Source of the DNA: Hyphomicrobiales bacterium
GTDB taxonomy: Bacteria; Pseudomonadota; Alphaproteobacteria; Rhizobiales; Beijerinckiaceae
NCBI GenBank assembly: GCA_027483945.1
Contig: JAIXTM010000020.1
Coordinates: forward strand, 1 to 48,850
Reading direction: 5' to 3'
Length of the DNA: 48,850 nucleotides
A program made the position numbers and the translations under genes. This document shows, piece after piece, positions 16,314-25,740 of the stretch; positions within the stretch are counted from its first letter, which is position 1; each line of letters opens with the position of its first letter. Below the pieces are notes generated by a model. That model searched no databases. It was not told the DNA's origin and saw only the letters and a list, made by a program, of their open reading frames with translations.

Positions 16314-16492
16314 GAGGGGCAATCCGGCGGGGACGGTTTGGTAGCGGCCTTGTAGGGCCTCTTCACCACGAGGCCAAGCACGGGCAAGCCCGCGCCCTGC
16401 GGCTGCGCTATCATGGCGCGCAGCCGGACCGTGATTGTCCGGCCCGAGCGCGGGAACAACCGTGCCGTCGCTTCGATTGGAATGGCGTGACG

Positions 16493-17488
16493 ATGTTTCC
16501 TTTTCCCGCCCTCGTCGGTGATATCGGCGGCACCAACGCCCGTTTCGCCGTGGTCGACACGCGCGGCGGCGCGCCGCGGCACCTCGCCCGGATCGGGACC
16601 GGCGACCATGCCGATGCGGTGGCGGCCCTGAAGGAGGCGCTGGCCGGGGCGGGCGGCACCCGCCCGCGGTCCATCCTTCTCGCCGGCGCCGGTCCGCTCG
16701 ACGGCCGCAGGCTTGAGCTCACCAATGCCGGCTGGACGCTGGACGGCGCCCGGATCGCCGAGGCCCTGCAGATCGAGCAGGGCATCATCCTCAACGATTT
16801 CGAGGCGCAGGCTTTGGCCCTGACGGTGCTCGATCCGGCCGACTTCGTCGCGATCGGTGAGGTCCAGGCGGGCGGCGTCGGGACGCGCCTCGCGCTCGGC
16901 CCCGGCACGGGGCTGGGCGTCGCCGCGCTTGTGCCGGTCGAGGGACGCATGCTGCCGGTCGCCACCGAGGCCGGACATATCGGCTTCGGCCCCGGCGACG
17001 AAACGGAAGCCGTCTTCTGGCCGCATCTGGAGCGGGTCGACGGACGGATTACGGCCGAGAGCGTCATCTCGGGGTCGGGCCTCCTGCGTGTCCACAAGGC
17101 ACGGCTGGCGGCGGCCGGGCGAAGCGACGGGCTCGATACGCCGCAGGCCGTGAGCGATGCCGCCCTCGACGGCTCTTCCGAGGATGCCCGAGCGAGCGTT
17201 ACGGCCTTCTGGAGGCTGATCGCACGCTTTGCCGGCGACATGGCGGTGACCTTCATCGCCCGCGGCGGCGTCTGCCTCATGGGCGGCGTCGCGCCGCGTC
17301 TTCTGCCGCTGCTGGATGCGGAGGCCTTCCGTGCCGTCTTTGCGGCAAAGGCGCCGATGGCGAGCCTCGCCGCGTCGGTGCCGACCGCGATCGTGACCGA
17401 CACGGGCGCGGCGCTGCATGCCCTGGCGGGCCTTGCGGCCAACCCCGACTATTATCTGCTGGATTACGAGAAGCGGCTCTGGCGCTGA
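16493..17488 (+). CDS. glk: Glucokinase
   Basis: A 331-residue protein of the proteobacterial Glk family. The phosphate-binding motif [16 protein letters not shown] is at the N-terminus, the glucose-binding segment [12 protein letters not shown] near residues 95-106, and the adenosine-side motif [12 protein letters not shown] near 130-141. [10 protein letters not shown] carries the conserved Glu-His pair. The C-terminal [14 protein letters not shown] completes the ASKHA fold. It phosphorylates glucose with ATP in the cytosol. The ATG at 16493 is used; a GTG at 16487 adds two residues and is closer to a GGAA site. The stop is 4 bases from the convergent ptsN stop. Confidence 0.93.
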   Translation: MFPFPALVGDIGGTNARFAVVDTRGGAPRHLARIGTGDHADAVAALKEALAGAGGTRPRSILLAGAGPLDGRRLELTNAGWTLDGARIAEALQIEQGIILNDFEAQALALTVLDPADFVAIGEVQAGGVGTRLALGPGTGLGVAALVPVEGRMLPVATEAGHIGFGPGDETEAVFWPHLERVDGRITAESVISGSGLLRVHKARLAAAGRSDGLDTPQAVSDAALDGSSEDARASVTAFWRLIARFAGDMAVTFIARGGVCLMGGVAPRLLPLLDAEAFRAVFAAKAPMASLAASVPTAIVTDTGAALHALAGLAANPDYYLLDYEKRLWR

Positions 17489-17492
17489 CTGG

Positions 17493-17960
17493 TCAGGCCG
17501 CGACGTCCGACGTGTCGGTCCGGGTGAGCACCGCGTAGAGGGCCTCGGCATCCCGCGTGGCGCGGAGCGTTTCCACCAGTCCCGGCGTGCGCAGCACGCG
17601 CGCCACCTTGGCCAGAGCCTTCAGGTGATCGGCGCCCGCGCCTTCGGGTGCCAGGAGCAGCACGAACAGGTCGACAGGCTGGCCGTCCAGCGCCTCGAAA
17701 TCGATGGGACGATCACAGCGGGCAAACACCGCATACATGCGATCGATGCCCGCCGGCTTGCCATGGGGGATCGCGATCCCGTCGCCGATGCCGGTGGAGC
17801 CCAGGCGCTCGCGCTGAAGCAGCGTGTCGAAGATGGCGCGCTCGTCGAGGCCCGTGAGCCGCGCCGCGTGATGGCTCAGCTCCTGGAGAACCTGCTTCTT
17901 GCCGTTCGCCTTGAGAGCCGGGACCATGGCCTCCGGCCCAATCAAATCCGTCAATATCAT
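17493..17960 (-). CDS. ptsN: PTS IIA-like nitrogen regulatory protein PtsN (EIIA-Ntr)
   Basis: A 155-residue EIIA domain. The phosphorylated histidine is residue 66 in GIAIPHGKPAG. The following segment CDRPIDFEALDGQPVDLFVLLLAPE is typical of PtsN. It receives phosphate from PtsP/NPr in the nitrogen PTS and regulates potassium transport, PHB metabolism and stress responses by protein contact. It is the last gene of the run rpoN-hpf-ptsN, 73 bases after hpf, the classic proteobacterial arrangement. The proximity of phaZ about 14 kb away is probably coincidental. Confidence 0.95.
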   Translation of the reverse strand: MILTDLIGPEAMVPALKANGKKQVLQELSHHAARLTGLDERAIFDTLLQRERLGSTGIGDGIAIPHGKPAGIDRMYAVFARCDRPIDFEALDGQPVDLFVLLLAPEGAGADHLKALAKVARVLRTPGLVETLRATRDAEALYAVLTRTDTSDVAA

Positions 17961-18033
17961 GATGCCATGCCGCAGGCGGTTCCGCCCGGCGCATCCCGCG
18001 GCGCCGGCTCCCCCACCCGTCCTGTCAACGTTG

Positions 18034-18621
18034 TCACGCCTGCGGACCAGCCGCGGCCGGCGGATCGACCCAACCGATCGTCCCGTCGCGGCGGCGATAT
18101 ACGATATTGACGCGCCCGTTGCCAGCGTGGCGGAAGACGACGACGGGAGCGCCCGTCATATCCAGCTCGACCACCGCCTCGCTGACGGACAGGCGATGGA
18201 GATGGGCGGTCTGCTCGGCGACGACGACCGGGTGGAAATCGGCGTGGTCGTCGATCTCCTCGGTCGGGGCTTCCAGCACATAGGCCGGCATCTCGATGGC
18301 ATCGCTGCGCTTGATCGTGCCGTTGGCGTGGCCGCGCAACCGCGTCTTGTAGCGGCGCAGGCGCTTTTCGATCCGGTCGGCGGCTTCCGAGAAGGCGGCG
18401 TGGGCATCATGGGCATTGCCATGGGCCTCGATCGTCACGCCCGAGGACAGGTGGAGGATGCAATCGGTCCTGAAGCCAGTGCCGTCCTTGGATACCGTGA
18501 CGTGGCCGGAATAACCGGCCCCGTCCAGGTACTTGGACAGCGCGGTCGCCACGCGCGCCTCGACCTGGCCGCGCAGGGCCTCGCCGATATCCATGTTCTT
18601 GCCGGAAATTCGCAGCGCCAT
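18034..18621 (-). CDS. hpf: Ribosome hibernation promoting factor, long form
   Basis: A 195-residue long-form HPF/RaiA protein. Residues 1-100 form the ribosome-binding domain (MALRISGKNMDIGEALRGQV, then the helix with RIEKRLRRYKTRLRGH). Residues about 135-190 form the dimerisation domain (HRLSVSEAVVELDMTGAPVVVFRH, RRRDGTIGWVDPP). The long form pairs 70S ribosomes into inactive 100S dimers in stationary phase. The ATG at 18621 follows GAGGGGAAG; the frame to 18717 adds a basic tail with no support. It lies 92 bases after rpoN and 73 before ptsN, so rpoN, hpf and ptsN may share transcripts. Confidence 0.95.
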   Translation of the reverse strand: MALRISGKNMDIGEALRGQVEARVATALSKYLDGAGYSGHVTVSKDGTGFRTDCILHLSSGVTIEAHGNAHDAHAAFSEAADRIEKRLRRYKTRLRGHANGTIKRSDAIEMPAYVLEAPTEEIDDHADFHPVVVAEQTAHLHRLSVSEAVVELDMTGAPVVVFRHAGNGRVNIVYRRRDGTIGWVDPPAAAGPQA

Positions 18622-18713
18622 GGGCTTCCCCTCGACCCTTCTTCGTGGCCGGCGCCGAGGGGCCGGCCGTGGCTTCTGACCCCTCGAGTCGTAAGCCAGC
18701 GGATCGCTTGAAG

Positions 18714-20315
18714 TCAACGCGAGAGGGCCGCAGACTTCTCCCGGCGTCGCTCAACCGACGATGGAATCCGTAAGGATTCCCGGTACTTGGCGACCGTGCG
18801 TCGGGCGATGTCGATGCCGGTATCGCGCAGGCGCTTGACGATCGTGTCGTCGGAGAGGACGTCGTCGGCGCTTTCGGCGTCGATCATCTGCTTGATCCGG
18901 AAGCGCACCGCCTCGGCGGAATGGGAATCGCCGCCGGAGACGGCCGAGATGGCCGCCGAGAAAAAGTACTTCATCTCGAAGACGCCGCGCGCCGTGCCGA
19001 TCGACTTGTTGGCGGTGACGCGGGACACGGTCGATTCGTGCATGCCGATGGCGTCGGCGATCGTCTTCAGGTTGAGCGGGCGCAGATGCTCGACGCCGCA
19101 GGCGAAGAAGAGGTCCTGCTGGCGCACGATCTCGGTGGCGACCTTCAGGATGGTTCGCGCCCTCTGCTCCAGCGACCGGGTGAGCCAATTGGCGTTCTGC
19201 AGGCAGTCGGTCAGGAAGGTCTTTTCCTGCGCGTTGCGCGCGGAACCGGACACACGGGCGAAATAGGTCTGGTTCACCAGCACTCGGGGCAGCGTGTCGG
19301 GATTGAGCTCCACGATCCAGCTGCCATCGGGCGCGGGCCTGACATGGACGTCCGGCACAAGGAGCTGGACGGGCACGCCGCCGAAGGCCCGTCCAGGCTT
19401 GGGATCGAGCCGGCGGATCTCGGCCAGCATGTCGACGATGTCCTCGTCGTCGACGCCGCAAAGCCGGCGCAGGGCCGCCATATCGCGCTTCGCCACGAGG
19501 TCGAGCCGGGAGACGAGCGCCGCCATGCACGGATCGAAGCGGTCACGCTCCTTGAGCTGGATGGCGAGGCATTCGGCGAGATCCCGCGCCGCGACGCCGG
19601 CGGGCTCGAAGGTCTGGACCACGGCCAGCACGCGCTCGACGCGTTCCACCGGCGCATCCAGCCGGGCGGCGATGGCGGCCACGTCCTCGGAAAGGTAGCC
19701 GGCCTCGTCCACCGCATCGATCAGATGCCGGCCGATCAGGCGGTCGACCGGGTCGGCCAGCGCCAGGTCGAGCTGGGCGAGGAGATGGTCGTGGAGCGAC
19801 AGGTCTGCCGCGAGCGTTCCCTCGAGGTCCGGCCCCTCGCCGTCCTCGAAGGAACCGCCGGACGAGCCGCCCCAGACCGATGAACCGGCAAGCATCGGTC
19901 CCTCGCCGTCGCCAGTGACAGTCGTGCGCCGCGCCTCGTCGGGAAAGACATTCTCGACACCGGTGTCCAGGGCGCCCTCGAGGGCCTCCCGCCCGGATTT
20001 CAGCTCCGAGGCGAACCATTCCCCGTCCGCCGGCTCGTCGAACCCTCCATCCGCATCGCGGGCTGCGTCCGGCGCCTCGCCGCCATCGCCGTCGGCAGGG
20101 CCGCCCTCGCCTCCCCGCTCGCCAGACTGGTCCGGGCCACCCGGCTCACCCTGGTCGTCGGCGCGCTCCAGCAGCGGATTGCGCTCCAGCTCGCCGTCCA
20201 CGTAGGCGGAGAGCTCGGCATGCGAAAACTGCAACAGCTTGATCGCCTGCAGGAGCTGCGGCGTCATCACCAGGGACTGGCCCTGCCTCAGTTCAAGCCG
20301 GTGCGAAATGCCCAT
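18714..20315 (-). CDS. rpoN: RNA polymerase sigma-54 factor
   Basis: A 533-residue sigma-54. Region I starts MGISHRLELRQGQSLVMTPQLLQAIKLLQ, the glutamine/leucine-rich activator-interacting part. Region II, about residues 55-165, is a long acidic, glycine-rich linker. Region III contains the core-binding segments and a helix-turn-helix (IADAIGMHESTVSRVTANK). The RpoN box is ARRTVAKYRE near residue 510. It directs transcription of nitrogen and related genes with enhancer-binding proteins. The ATG at 20315 gives the canonical N-terminus; the frame to 20522 is an unsupported extension that overlaps the MBL gene. In relatives rpoN commonly follows lptB directly; here an MBL-fold gene intervenes. 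Confidence 0.97.
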   Translation of the reverse strand: MGISHRLELRQGQSLVMTPQLLQAIKLLQFSHAELSAYVDGELERNPLLERADDQGEPGGPDQSGERGGEGGPADGDGGEAPDAARDADGGFDEPADGEWFASELKSGREALEGALDTGVENVFPDEARRTTVTGDGEGPMLAGSSVWGGSSGGSFEDGEGPDLEGTLAADLSLHDHLLAQLDLALADPVDRLIGRHLIDAVDEAGYLSEDVAAIAARLDAPVERVERVLAVVQTFEPAGVAARDLAECLAIQLKERDRFDPCMAALVSRLDLVAKRDMAALRRLCGVDDEDIVDMLAEIRRLDPKPGRAFGGVPVQLLVPDVHVRPAPDGSWIVELNPDTLPRVLVNQTYFARVSGSARNAQEKTFLTDCLQNANWLTRSLEQRARTILKVATEIVRQQDLFFACGVEHLRPLNLKTIADAIGMHESTVSRVTANKSIGTARGVFEMKYFFSAAISAVSGGDSHSAEAVRFRIKQMIDAESADDVLSDDTIVKRLRDTGIDIARRTVAKYRESLRIPSSVERRREKSAALSR

Positions 20316-20446
20316 CCATGCCCGCCCGAATAACCGGCGGCATGGTTCTTGCTTTTTGCCGCCTGCCTCTTTCTTAGCCGCTAGCAACCGATGCGTCAAA
20401 GCGATCGGGCGCCAACGGGAGGGGTTCGGCTCGGCGTCCGTCCGGC

Positions 20447-21454
20447 TCAGTTGAAGGCGGGCAGTTTCAACGGGCGCCCCGTCGCCTCGGCGTGGAAGAC
20501 GCGGATCGCGAACGAGATCCACATGTCGTTGTCCCAGTTCGGATAGGCCGCTTTGATCACCGGCCTGACCTCACGGTCCACCAGTTCCTCGTCGGCACCG
20601 CCGCCGATGCGCCGCTTCACCTCCAGTCGGACCCGCTCCAGGTAGGTCCGCACCGCCGCGACGATCTCCCGCCCGCCGATCTCGCCGTGGCCCGGAACAT
20701 AGCGGATAGCATCGATCCCCTCCAACGCCGCCAGCACGTCGATCCAGCGGGAGCCCTTGGCATCCTCGTCCGGGAAGATCGGGAAGAAGCGAGTCTCCAC
20801 GAGATCGCCGCAGAAGACGATGCGCTCGCCGGGAAGGATGACGACCTGGTCGCCCGCCGTGTGCGCCGGCATCTCCCGGAGCACGGCCTTGCGGCCGCCA
20901 AGATCGAGCACGGTCTCGCCGGCGAAGGTGCGATCCGGCGCGACGATGGCCGTTCCCTCCAGGGCGGCGGCGACGGCCGGCCCGAACGTGCGGAACATGG
21001 CGAGATAAGCCTCGCCCTTGCGCTTGAGCTCGGCGGCCTGCGCCTCGCCGTAGACGATCTCGGCCTGACCCGAGAAGGTCTGCGCCCCATAGCCATGCTC
21101 GGGGTGGAAATGGGTGAGGGTCAGGATCAGCCTGCGATTTCCCGCGACGGCCCTGGCCGCCTCGAGAACGGTCCGGCCGTTGGCGGGGCCGAGGCCGGTA
21201 TCGATGACCAGCACGGCCTCGCTCCCCTCCACGATGCCGATATTGGGGACGAGGTTAATGCGGGGGTCGGCGATGACGTGAACGCCATCCGCGATGCGGG
21301 TTAGGCGGCCGCGGTCGACGACGGGCGGCGCGTTGAGCTTCGCCGGATCGGTCGGGCCGGCATCGGCGGCCATGGCCTGGGCGAAGGCGGGATGGATGCT
21401 GAAGGAGGCGGCGCCCCCCAGAAGCGAGAGGGCGGCGCGGCGATCGATCATCAT
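20447..21454 (-). CDS. Tat-exported MBL-fold metallohydrolase
   Basis: A 335-residue metallo-beta-lactamase-fold protein. The N-terminus MMIDRRAALSLLGGAASFSI has twin arginines followed by a hydrophobic stretch and AFAQA, indicating Tat export. The metal site reads LTHFHPEHGYGAQ, an HxHxEH version of the usual HxHxDH. Further ligands are in MPAHTAGDQVV, FCGDLVETRFF and YVPGHGEIGG. Substrate unknown; similar proteins occur in periplasmic oxidation systems of methylotrophs and sulfur oxidisers, but no such genes lie nearby. The gene is 131 bases upstream of rpoN and about 90 bases downstream of lptB. The start at 21454 follows GGGGA; MIDRR at 21451 is an alternative. Confidence 0.88.
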   Translation of the reverse strand: MMIDRRAALSLLGGAASFSIHPAFAQAMAADAGPTDPAKLNAPPVVDRGRLTRIADGVHVIADPRINLVPNIGIVEGSEAVLVIDTGLGPANGRTVLEAARAVAGNRRLILTLTHFHPEHGYGAQTFSGQAEIVYGEAQAAELKRKGEAYLAMFRTFGPAVAAALEGTAIVAPDRTFAGETVLDLGGRKAVLREMPAHTAGDQVVILPGERIVFCGDLVETRFFPIFPDEDAKGSRWIDVLAALEGIDAIRYVPGHGEIGGREIVAAVRTYLERVRLEVKRRIGGGADEELVDREVRPVIKAAYPNWDNDMWISFAIRVFHAEATGRPLKLPAFN

Positions 21455-21545
21455 GGCGGGGTCCCCGGCTCGGCGGGCAGCAGGCCCGCCACGCGCATGC
21501 AACGCGCGAGACCGAAGATTGTGCCGCTTGGGTTACGACCTGACG

Positions 21546-22349
21546 CTAGAGCCGGAAATCCTCGCCGAGATACAGGCGCCGCACGTCCGGATTGGCGATG
21601 ATCTCCTCCGCCCGCCCTTCCATGAGAACCTGGCCGGAATGGATGATGTAGGCGCGGTCGATAAGGCCGAGCGTCTCACGCACGTTATGGTCGGTGATGA
21701 GCACGCCGATGCCGCGGCTGGTCAGGTGCCGAACCAGGTTCTGGATGTCGCCGACCGCGATGGGGTCGATGCCGGCAAAGGGCTCGTCCAGCAGCATGAA
21801 GGACGGACGTCCCGCCAGGGCGCGAGCGATCTCGCAACGCCGCCGTTCGCCGCCGGACAGGGCGATGGAGGGCGACTTGCGCAGCCGCGTGATGGAGAAT
21901 TCCTCAAGCAGCGCATCGAGCTCGCGCTCGCGCTTCTTGCGATCGGGCTCGACCACTTCCAGCACGGCACGGATATTATCCTCGACATTGAGGCCCCGGA
22001 AGATCGAGGCCTCCTGCGGGAGGTAACCGATCCCCAGACGTGCCCGCCGGTACATCGGCAGGTGCGTGACGTCGTGCCCGTCCAGCGTGATCATGCCCCG
22101 GTCGGCACCGACAAGGCCCGTGATCATATAGAAGATCGTGGTCTTGCCCGCGCCGTTGGGGCCCAGCAGGCCGACGGCCTCGCCATTGCGCACGTTCAGC
22201 GACGCGTCCTGCACCACCGTGCGGCCGCGATAGCTCTTCTGCAGGCCGGCCACGGCCAGGACACCGGGCCCGCCGAGGCCGGTGAACGAGGCGCGCTCTT
22301 GGCCGATGCCGGCCGCGGCTGCGGTGCGACTGCGGGAAAGGAACTTCAA
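21546..22349 (-). CDS. lptB: LPS export ABC transporter ATP-binding protein LptB
   Basis: A 267-residue ATPase of the LptB2FGC lipopolysaccharide exporter. About 30 extra residues precede the conserved start LAVAGLQKSYRGRTVV. Walker A is LLGPNGAGKTTIFYMITGL, the Q-loop is IGYLPQEASIFRGL, the signature is ALSGGERRRCEIARAL, Walker B is FMLLDEPFAGIDP and the switch histidine is in LITDHNVRETL. FAGIDPIAV and the ITDHNVRETL form are LptB-specific. It is the third gene of lptC-lptA-lptB, 95 bases after lptA. The unusual N-terminal extension could instead mean an internal start. Confidence 0.95.
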   Translation of the reverse strand: MKFLSRSRTAAAAGIGQERASFTGLGGPGVLAVAGLQKSYRGRTVVQDASLNVRNGEAVGLLGPNGAGKTTIFYMITGLVGADRGMITLDGHDVTHLPMYRRARLGIGYLPQEASIFRGLNVEDNIRAVLEVVEPDRKKRERELDALLEEFSITRLRKSPSIALSGGERRRCEIARALAGRPSFMLLDEPFAGIDPIAVGDIQNLVRHLTSRGIGVLITDHNVRETLGLIDRAYIIHSGQVLMEGRAEEIIANPDVRRLYLGEDFRL

Positions 22350-22444
22350 GGCTTGCGTCCGGACAGATCCTGGGGCGGGTCGGCGTTCGGCGGTGTAGCC
22401 GAGGCGGGACGGCGCGGCAAATGCCGCCGATACGCCTTGGCCGG

Positions 22445-23122
22445 TCAGCGCGGCTTCGGCTTCTGCTCGCCCGGCTTGGCATCGTCCTGGCCGGGAACGA
22501 GGAGCGCGCGCACGCGCCCGCCGCCGCCTTCCACATTCGCGATGCCGGTCGTCACGTTGTAGACGATGCGCTCGCCCCGCGTGACGTTCTCGCCCTGGCT
22601 CAGGGCGGCGTTGCCCGACAGGGTGACGAGGTTGGCCACCCTATCGAACACCGCGCGGTCACCCGTCGCCACCTGGTCCTTGGACGACACCGTGACGGGT
22701 CCCTTGCATTCGACCCGGCGGATCGCGTTCTCGGTGCTGTTGCCGCCAGCAGGCTGGGCCGCGGGCTGCGCGGCCGGTTGGGCGCCGCGCCCGGCGACGC
22801 CGCCGGCGCCCGCCTCATAGAACACGGTCATCTCGCTGCACTTGATCGTGGTCTCGGCCTGGACCGCGACGACGTTGCCGGCAAAGACCGCCTTGCGATC
22901 CTTGTCGAACACGTCGAGGCGGTCGGCGTCGATGGCGATCGGCTCCTTGGAGCCACCGCCCAGGGCGGTGAGCCCGCCCTGCCGGCCAGCGCCTTGCGTT
23001 GGCTTGGCCGGCTGCTGCGCCAGAGCCGGCAGCGACACCGCCAGAGCGGACGCTGCGAGCAGGGCCGCCAGGGTCAGGCCGGTCCGACGAAAGTTATGGG
23101 CGGAATTGGCACGGTCGGTCAT
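22445..23122 (-). CDS. lptA: LPS transport periplasmic protein LptA
   Basis: A 225-residue periplasmic protein with a signal peptide (LTLAALLAASALAVSLPALAQQ, cleavage near residue 36). The OstA/LptA jellyroll repeats include IDADRLDVFDKDRKAVFAGNVVAVQAETTIKCSEMTVFY and GDRAVFDRVANLVTLSGNAALSQGENVTRGERIVYNV. An alanine/glutamine/glycine-rich linker (about 120-142) interrupts the strands. LptA bridges the inner-membrane LptBFGC complex and the outer-membrane LptD. Its start overlaps the lptC stop by four bases (ATGA), indicating translational coupling. The C-terminus is proline/lysine-rich. Confidence 0.95.
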   Translation of the reverse strand: MTDRANSAHNFRRTGLTLAALLAASALAVSLPALAQQPAKPTQGAGRQGGLTALGGGSKEPIAIDADRLDVFDKDRKAVFAGNVVAVQAETTIKCSEMTVFYEAGAGGVAGRGAQPAAQPAAQPAGGNSTENAIRRVECKGPVTVSSKDQVATGDRAVFDRVANLVTLSGNAALSQGENVTRGERIVYNVTTGIANVEGGGGRVRALLVPGQDDAKPGEQKPKPR

Positions 23123-23850
23123 GGCGCGGTCTGTCCTGACGGGCTGGCCGGCGTGGTGGCCGGGTTTCGGGGGCGGGGCTGGCCCGCATTGTCGGGGGCA
23201 TCGAAGACGGCCTTGACCCGGCCCTCGAAGGCCAGGCGCTTGCCGCCATCGGTGATGTGGAGCCGGTCGGACCGGACCGAACCGTCGGTGAACCTGACCT
23301 CGACAGGCCGGTCGGACCGGACGGAGCCGGCCTTGAAGTCGACGAAGGCGGTGGCGAGGCGCGCATCGTAGCCTCGCGCAGACTGGACCCGGACATTGTC
23401 GTTGAGCTCGATCTGCTCCTTCGACGTGTCGTAGATGCCCGTATCGGCGACGAGGCGCACGCTCTCCTGGTTCTCGAGTTCGACGCGGGCGACGAGCTTC
23501 TTCATCTCGACCACGGTCGGGCGGCGGATGTCCTGCGTCGCGCTCTCGGCAGAGACCTCGTAGGGCTTGGCATCCTTCACGCGAAAGCCGGTCAGGCGCG
23601 GCTGGTCCATCGTGATGCGGGTGCCCGACAGGTTCACCGGCCCGATCGAGACCGCGCCGATGGACCGGAACGGGTCGAAGATGCCGATCAGGACCACCGA
23701 GATGACGGCCAGGCCCGAACCCAACGGGATCGCGCGCTTCAGCAGACGCACCCGCGCGCTGTGGCGGCGCGCGGCCTCGAACGAGGCGCGCCAGGGCCGC
23801 TGCCCGGCGCTGGGGCCGCCGGCTGTATGCGTCATCGTGGCGTCGGTCAT
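23119..23850 (-). CDS. lptC: LPS export system periplasmic protein LptC
   Basis: A 243-residue bitopic protein. A basic cytoplasmic start (RRHSARVRLLKRAI) leads to one membrane helix at about residues 45-65, followed by a periplasmic beta-jellyroll with ITMDQPRLTGF, PYEVSAESATQDIRRP and a second set of strands. It couples LptB2FG to LptA during LPS transport. Several in-frame ATGs exist (23928, 23865, 23850); 23850 (MTDATMTHTAGG) is chosen for normal length, with low certainty. The gene begins the lpt run and ends overlapping lptA by four bases. A glutathione S-transferase gene lies 160 bases upstream on the same strand. Confidence 0.9.
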   Translation of the reverse strand: MTDATMTHTAGGPSAGQRPWRASFEAARRHSARVRLLKRAIPLGSGLAVISVVLIGIFDPFRSIGAVSIGPVNLSGTRITMDQPRLTGFRVKDAKPYEVSAESATQDIRRPTVVEMKKLVARVELENQESVRLVADTGIYDTSKEQIELNDNVRVQSARGYDARLATAFVDFKAGSVRSDRPVEVRFTDGSVRSDRLHITDGGKRLAFEGRVKAVFDAPDNAGQPRPRNPATTPASPSGQTAP

Positions 23851-24010
23851 GCGCCGTTCTATCATTCCCTGGGGCCAGCGGGCAGCCTTCTGCCTGGCGG
23901 CTTTGGCGAAGTTGTGGCCCGCATACACGGCGATCGGCCCGCCGTCATGTCGCCATGCCCGCGGGCGGCGTCAAGGCCGCACCCGAGAGGCGGTGAAAGC
24001 CAGTGCCGCC

Positions 24011-24655
24011 TCAAGCCTGCCGAGCCCGTGCCGCATCGGCCGCCGCGTAATGGTCAAGCTGATCCGCCCGCGCCTTGCGAAAGGCCGGACGGTCCGTGAC
24101 GCGGGCGATATAGGCCTCCGTGGCGGGCCGCTCGCCGACCGCCCGGATCTTCCCGATGCGCAGCACATCGGCCATGAGCAGGTCCGCGACGGTGAAGCGG
24201 CCGGCGGCAAGCCATTCCCGTTCGCCCAGGACGCGCTCCATATGGGCGAGGCGGCTCTCCAGCCAAGCAGTCAGGTTGTTCTCGCTTGCGCCGGTGATCT
24301 CCAAGAACCACCAGGGCACGGTCACCATCTCCATCGAGTTGAGCGCCGCGATCGTCCACTGCAGCGTCTGCGCTTCCCCGGCGGGATCGCGCGGCATGAG
24401 GACCTCGCTCTTCCTTGCAAGATGCAGGAGGCAGGCACCGCTCTCGAAGATTTCGACGCCGTCATCGCTCAGGAAGGGAACCTGACCGAAGGGCTGTCGC
24501 GCCAGGTGATCGGCGCCCCTGTCCGCGAACGGAACGGTGCGAACCGCATAGTCCAGTCCCGCTTCCTCGCAGGCCCATCTCAGCCTGATGTCCCGCACGA
24601 ATCCGCGCGGTCCCTCCGGCACCCAGTCGTAGGTCCATACGATAAGCCCGGTCAT
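24011..24655 (-). CDS. Glutathione S-transferase family protein
   Basis: A 214-residue GST-fold protein. The N-terminal thioredoxin-like half starts MTGLIVWTYDWVPEGPRGFVRD and includes GQVPFLSDDGVEIFESGACLLHL, where the proline and the ES pair contact glutathione. The C-terminal helical domain has LAAGRFTVADLLMADVLR, the N-capping box/D motif. The usual N-terminal catalytic Tyr/Ser/Cys is not obvious; the WTYDWVPEGPR form is typical of one alphaproteobacterial group of unknown substrate. The ATG at 24655 follows AGGAGAGG; a longer frame to 24769 is unsupported. It lies upstream of lptC and divergent from dapD. Confidence 0.88.
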   Translation of the reverse strand: MTGLIVWTYDWVPEGPRGFVRDIRLRWACEEAGLDYAVRTVPFADRGADHLARQPFGQVPFLSDDGVEIFESGACLLHLARKSEVLMPRDPAGEAQTLQWTIAALNSMEMVTVPWWFLEITGASENNLTAWLESRLAHMERVLGEREWLAAGRFTVADLLMADVLRIGKIRAVGERPATEAYIARVTDRPAFRKARADQLDHYAAADAARARQA

Positions 24656-24804
24656 GGCGGCGTACCTCTCCTGCTTCCGCTTCTCGACAATCGACACAAC
24701 GTACCGAAGGCCCATGGAATTCGCACCGCTGAGCCCGTTCGCTTGACTCGCCGTGGCCGCCCCATACAAGGCGGGCCAGACCGATCCGCCGGAGCCAGAC
24801 GACC

Positions 24805-25647
24805 ATGTCGTATCACGACCTCGCCCAGACCATCGACGCCGCCTGGGACGATCGCGCAGCGATCAATGCCGGGACGAAGGGTGCGGTGCGCGAGGCGGTT
24901 GAGACGGCCCTGGAGCTCCTGGACAGCGGCAAAGCCCGCGTCGCGGAGAAGGGCACCGACGGCTGGACTGTCAACCAGTGGCTGAAGAAGGCGGTGCTGC
25001 TCTCGTTCCGCCTCAACGATATGGCCCTGATCGAGGGCGGCCCGGGCGGCGCCGCCTGGTGGGACAAGGTTCCGTCCAAGTTCGCCGGCTGGGACGCGGC
25101 CCGGTTCGGACAGGCCGGCTTCCGGGCCGTGCCGGGCGCCGTGGTGCGCCGTTCGGCCTATATCGCGCCCGGCGCGGTCCTGATGCCGTCCTTCGTCAAT
25201 CTCGGCGCCCATGTGGGCGAGGGCACGATGGTCGACACGTGGGCGACGGTCGGCTCCTGCGCGCAGATCGGCAAGAACGTGCACCTGTCCGGCGGCGTCG
25301 GCATCGGCGGCGTGCTGGAGCCGCTCCAGGCGGGCCCGGTCATCATCGAGGACAATTGCTTCGTCGGCGCGCGCTCCGAGGTGGTCGAGGGCGTGCTGGT
25401 CGGCGAGGGCTCGGTGATCTCCATGGGCGTGTTCATCGGCGCCTCCACGAAGATCGTGGACCGGGCGACCGGCGAGGTGTTCGTGGGACGGGTTCCGCCC
25501 TATTCCGTGGTCGTGTCCGGCTCGCTGCCCGGCAAGCCGCTGCCGGACGGTTCGCCGGGCCCATCGCTCTACTGCGCCGTCATCGTGAAGCGCGTCGACG
25601 AGCAGACCCGCTCAAAGACGTCGATAAACGAGCTTCTGCGCGACTGA
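24805..25647 (+). CDS. dapD: Tetrahydrodipicolinate N-succinyltransferase
   Basis: A 280-residue enzyme of the succinylase branch of lysine and meso-diaminopimelate synthesis; it transfers succinyl from succinyl-CoA to tetrahydrodipicolinate. The N-terminal helical domain (1-100) ends [19 protein letters not shown], followed by the hexapeptide left-handed beta-helix ([39 protein letters not shown]). The C-terminal part has [16 protein letters not shown]. DapD is a trimeric cytosolic enzyme. The ATG at 24805 begins [17 protein letters not shown], family-typical. dapE, two genes downstream, catalyses a later step of the same pathway, and dapB lies at 40.1 kb. Confidence 0.96.
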   Translation: MSYHDLAQTIDAAWDDRAAINAGTKGAVREAVETALELLDSGKARVAEKGTDGWTVNQWLKKAVLLSFRLNDMALIEGGPGGAAWWDKVPSKFAGWDAARFGQAGFRAVPGAVVRRSAYIAPGAVLMPSFVNLGAHVGEGTMVDTWATVGSCAQIGKNVHLSGGVGIGGVLEPLQAGPVIIEDNCFVGARSEVVEGVLVGEGSVISMGVFIGASTKIVDRATGEVFVGRVPPYSVVVSGSLPGKPLPDGSPGPSLYCAVIVKRVDEQTRSKTSINELLRD

Positions 25648-25740
25648 AGCCCTCCGCCCGGATTGACAAGCGGGCGCATATTCGCTTCGCGTATCCGCAA
25701 TTCGCCACACGGATGGCGGGAGACGGGGATTCGTGGGGGA

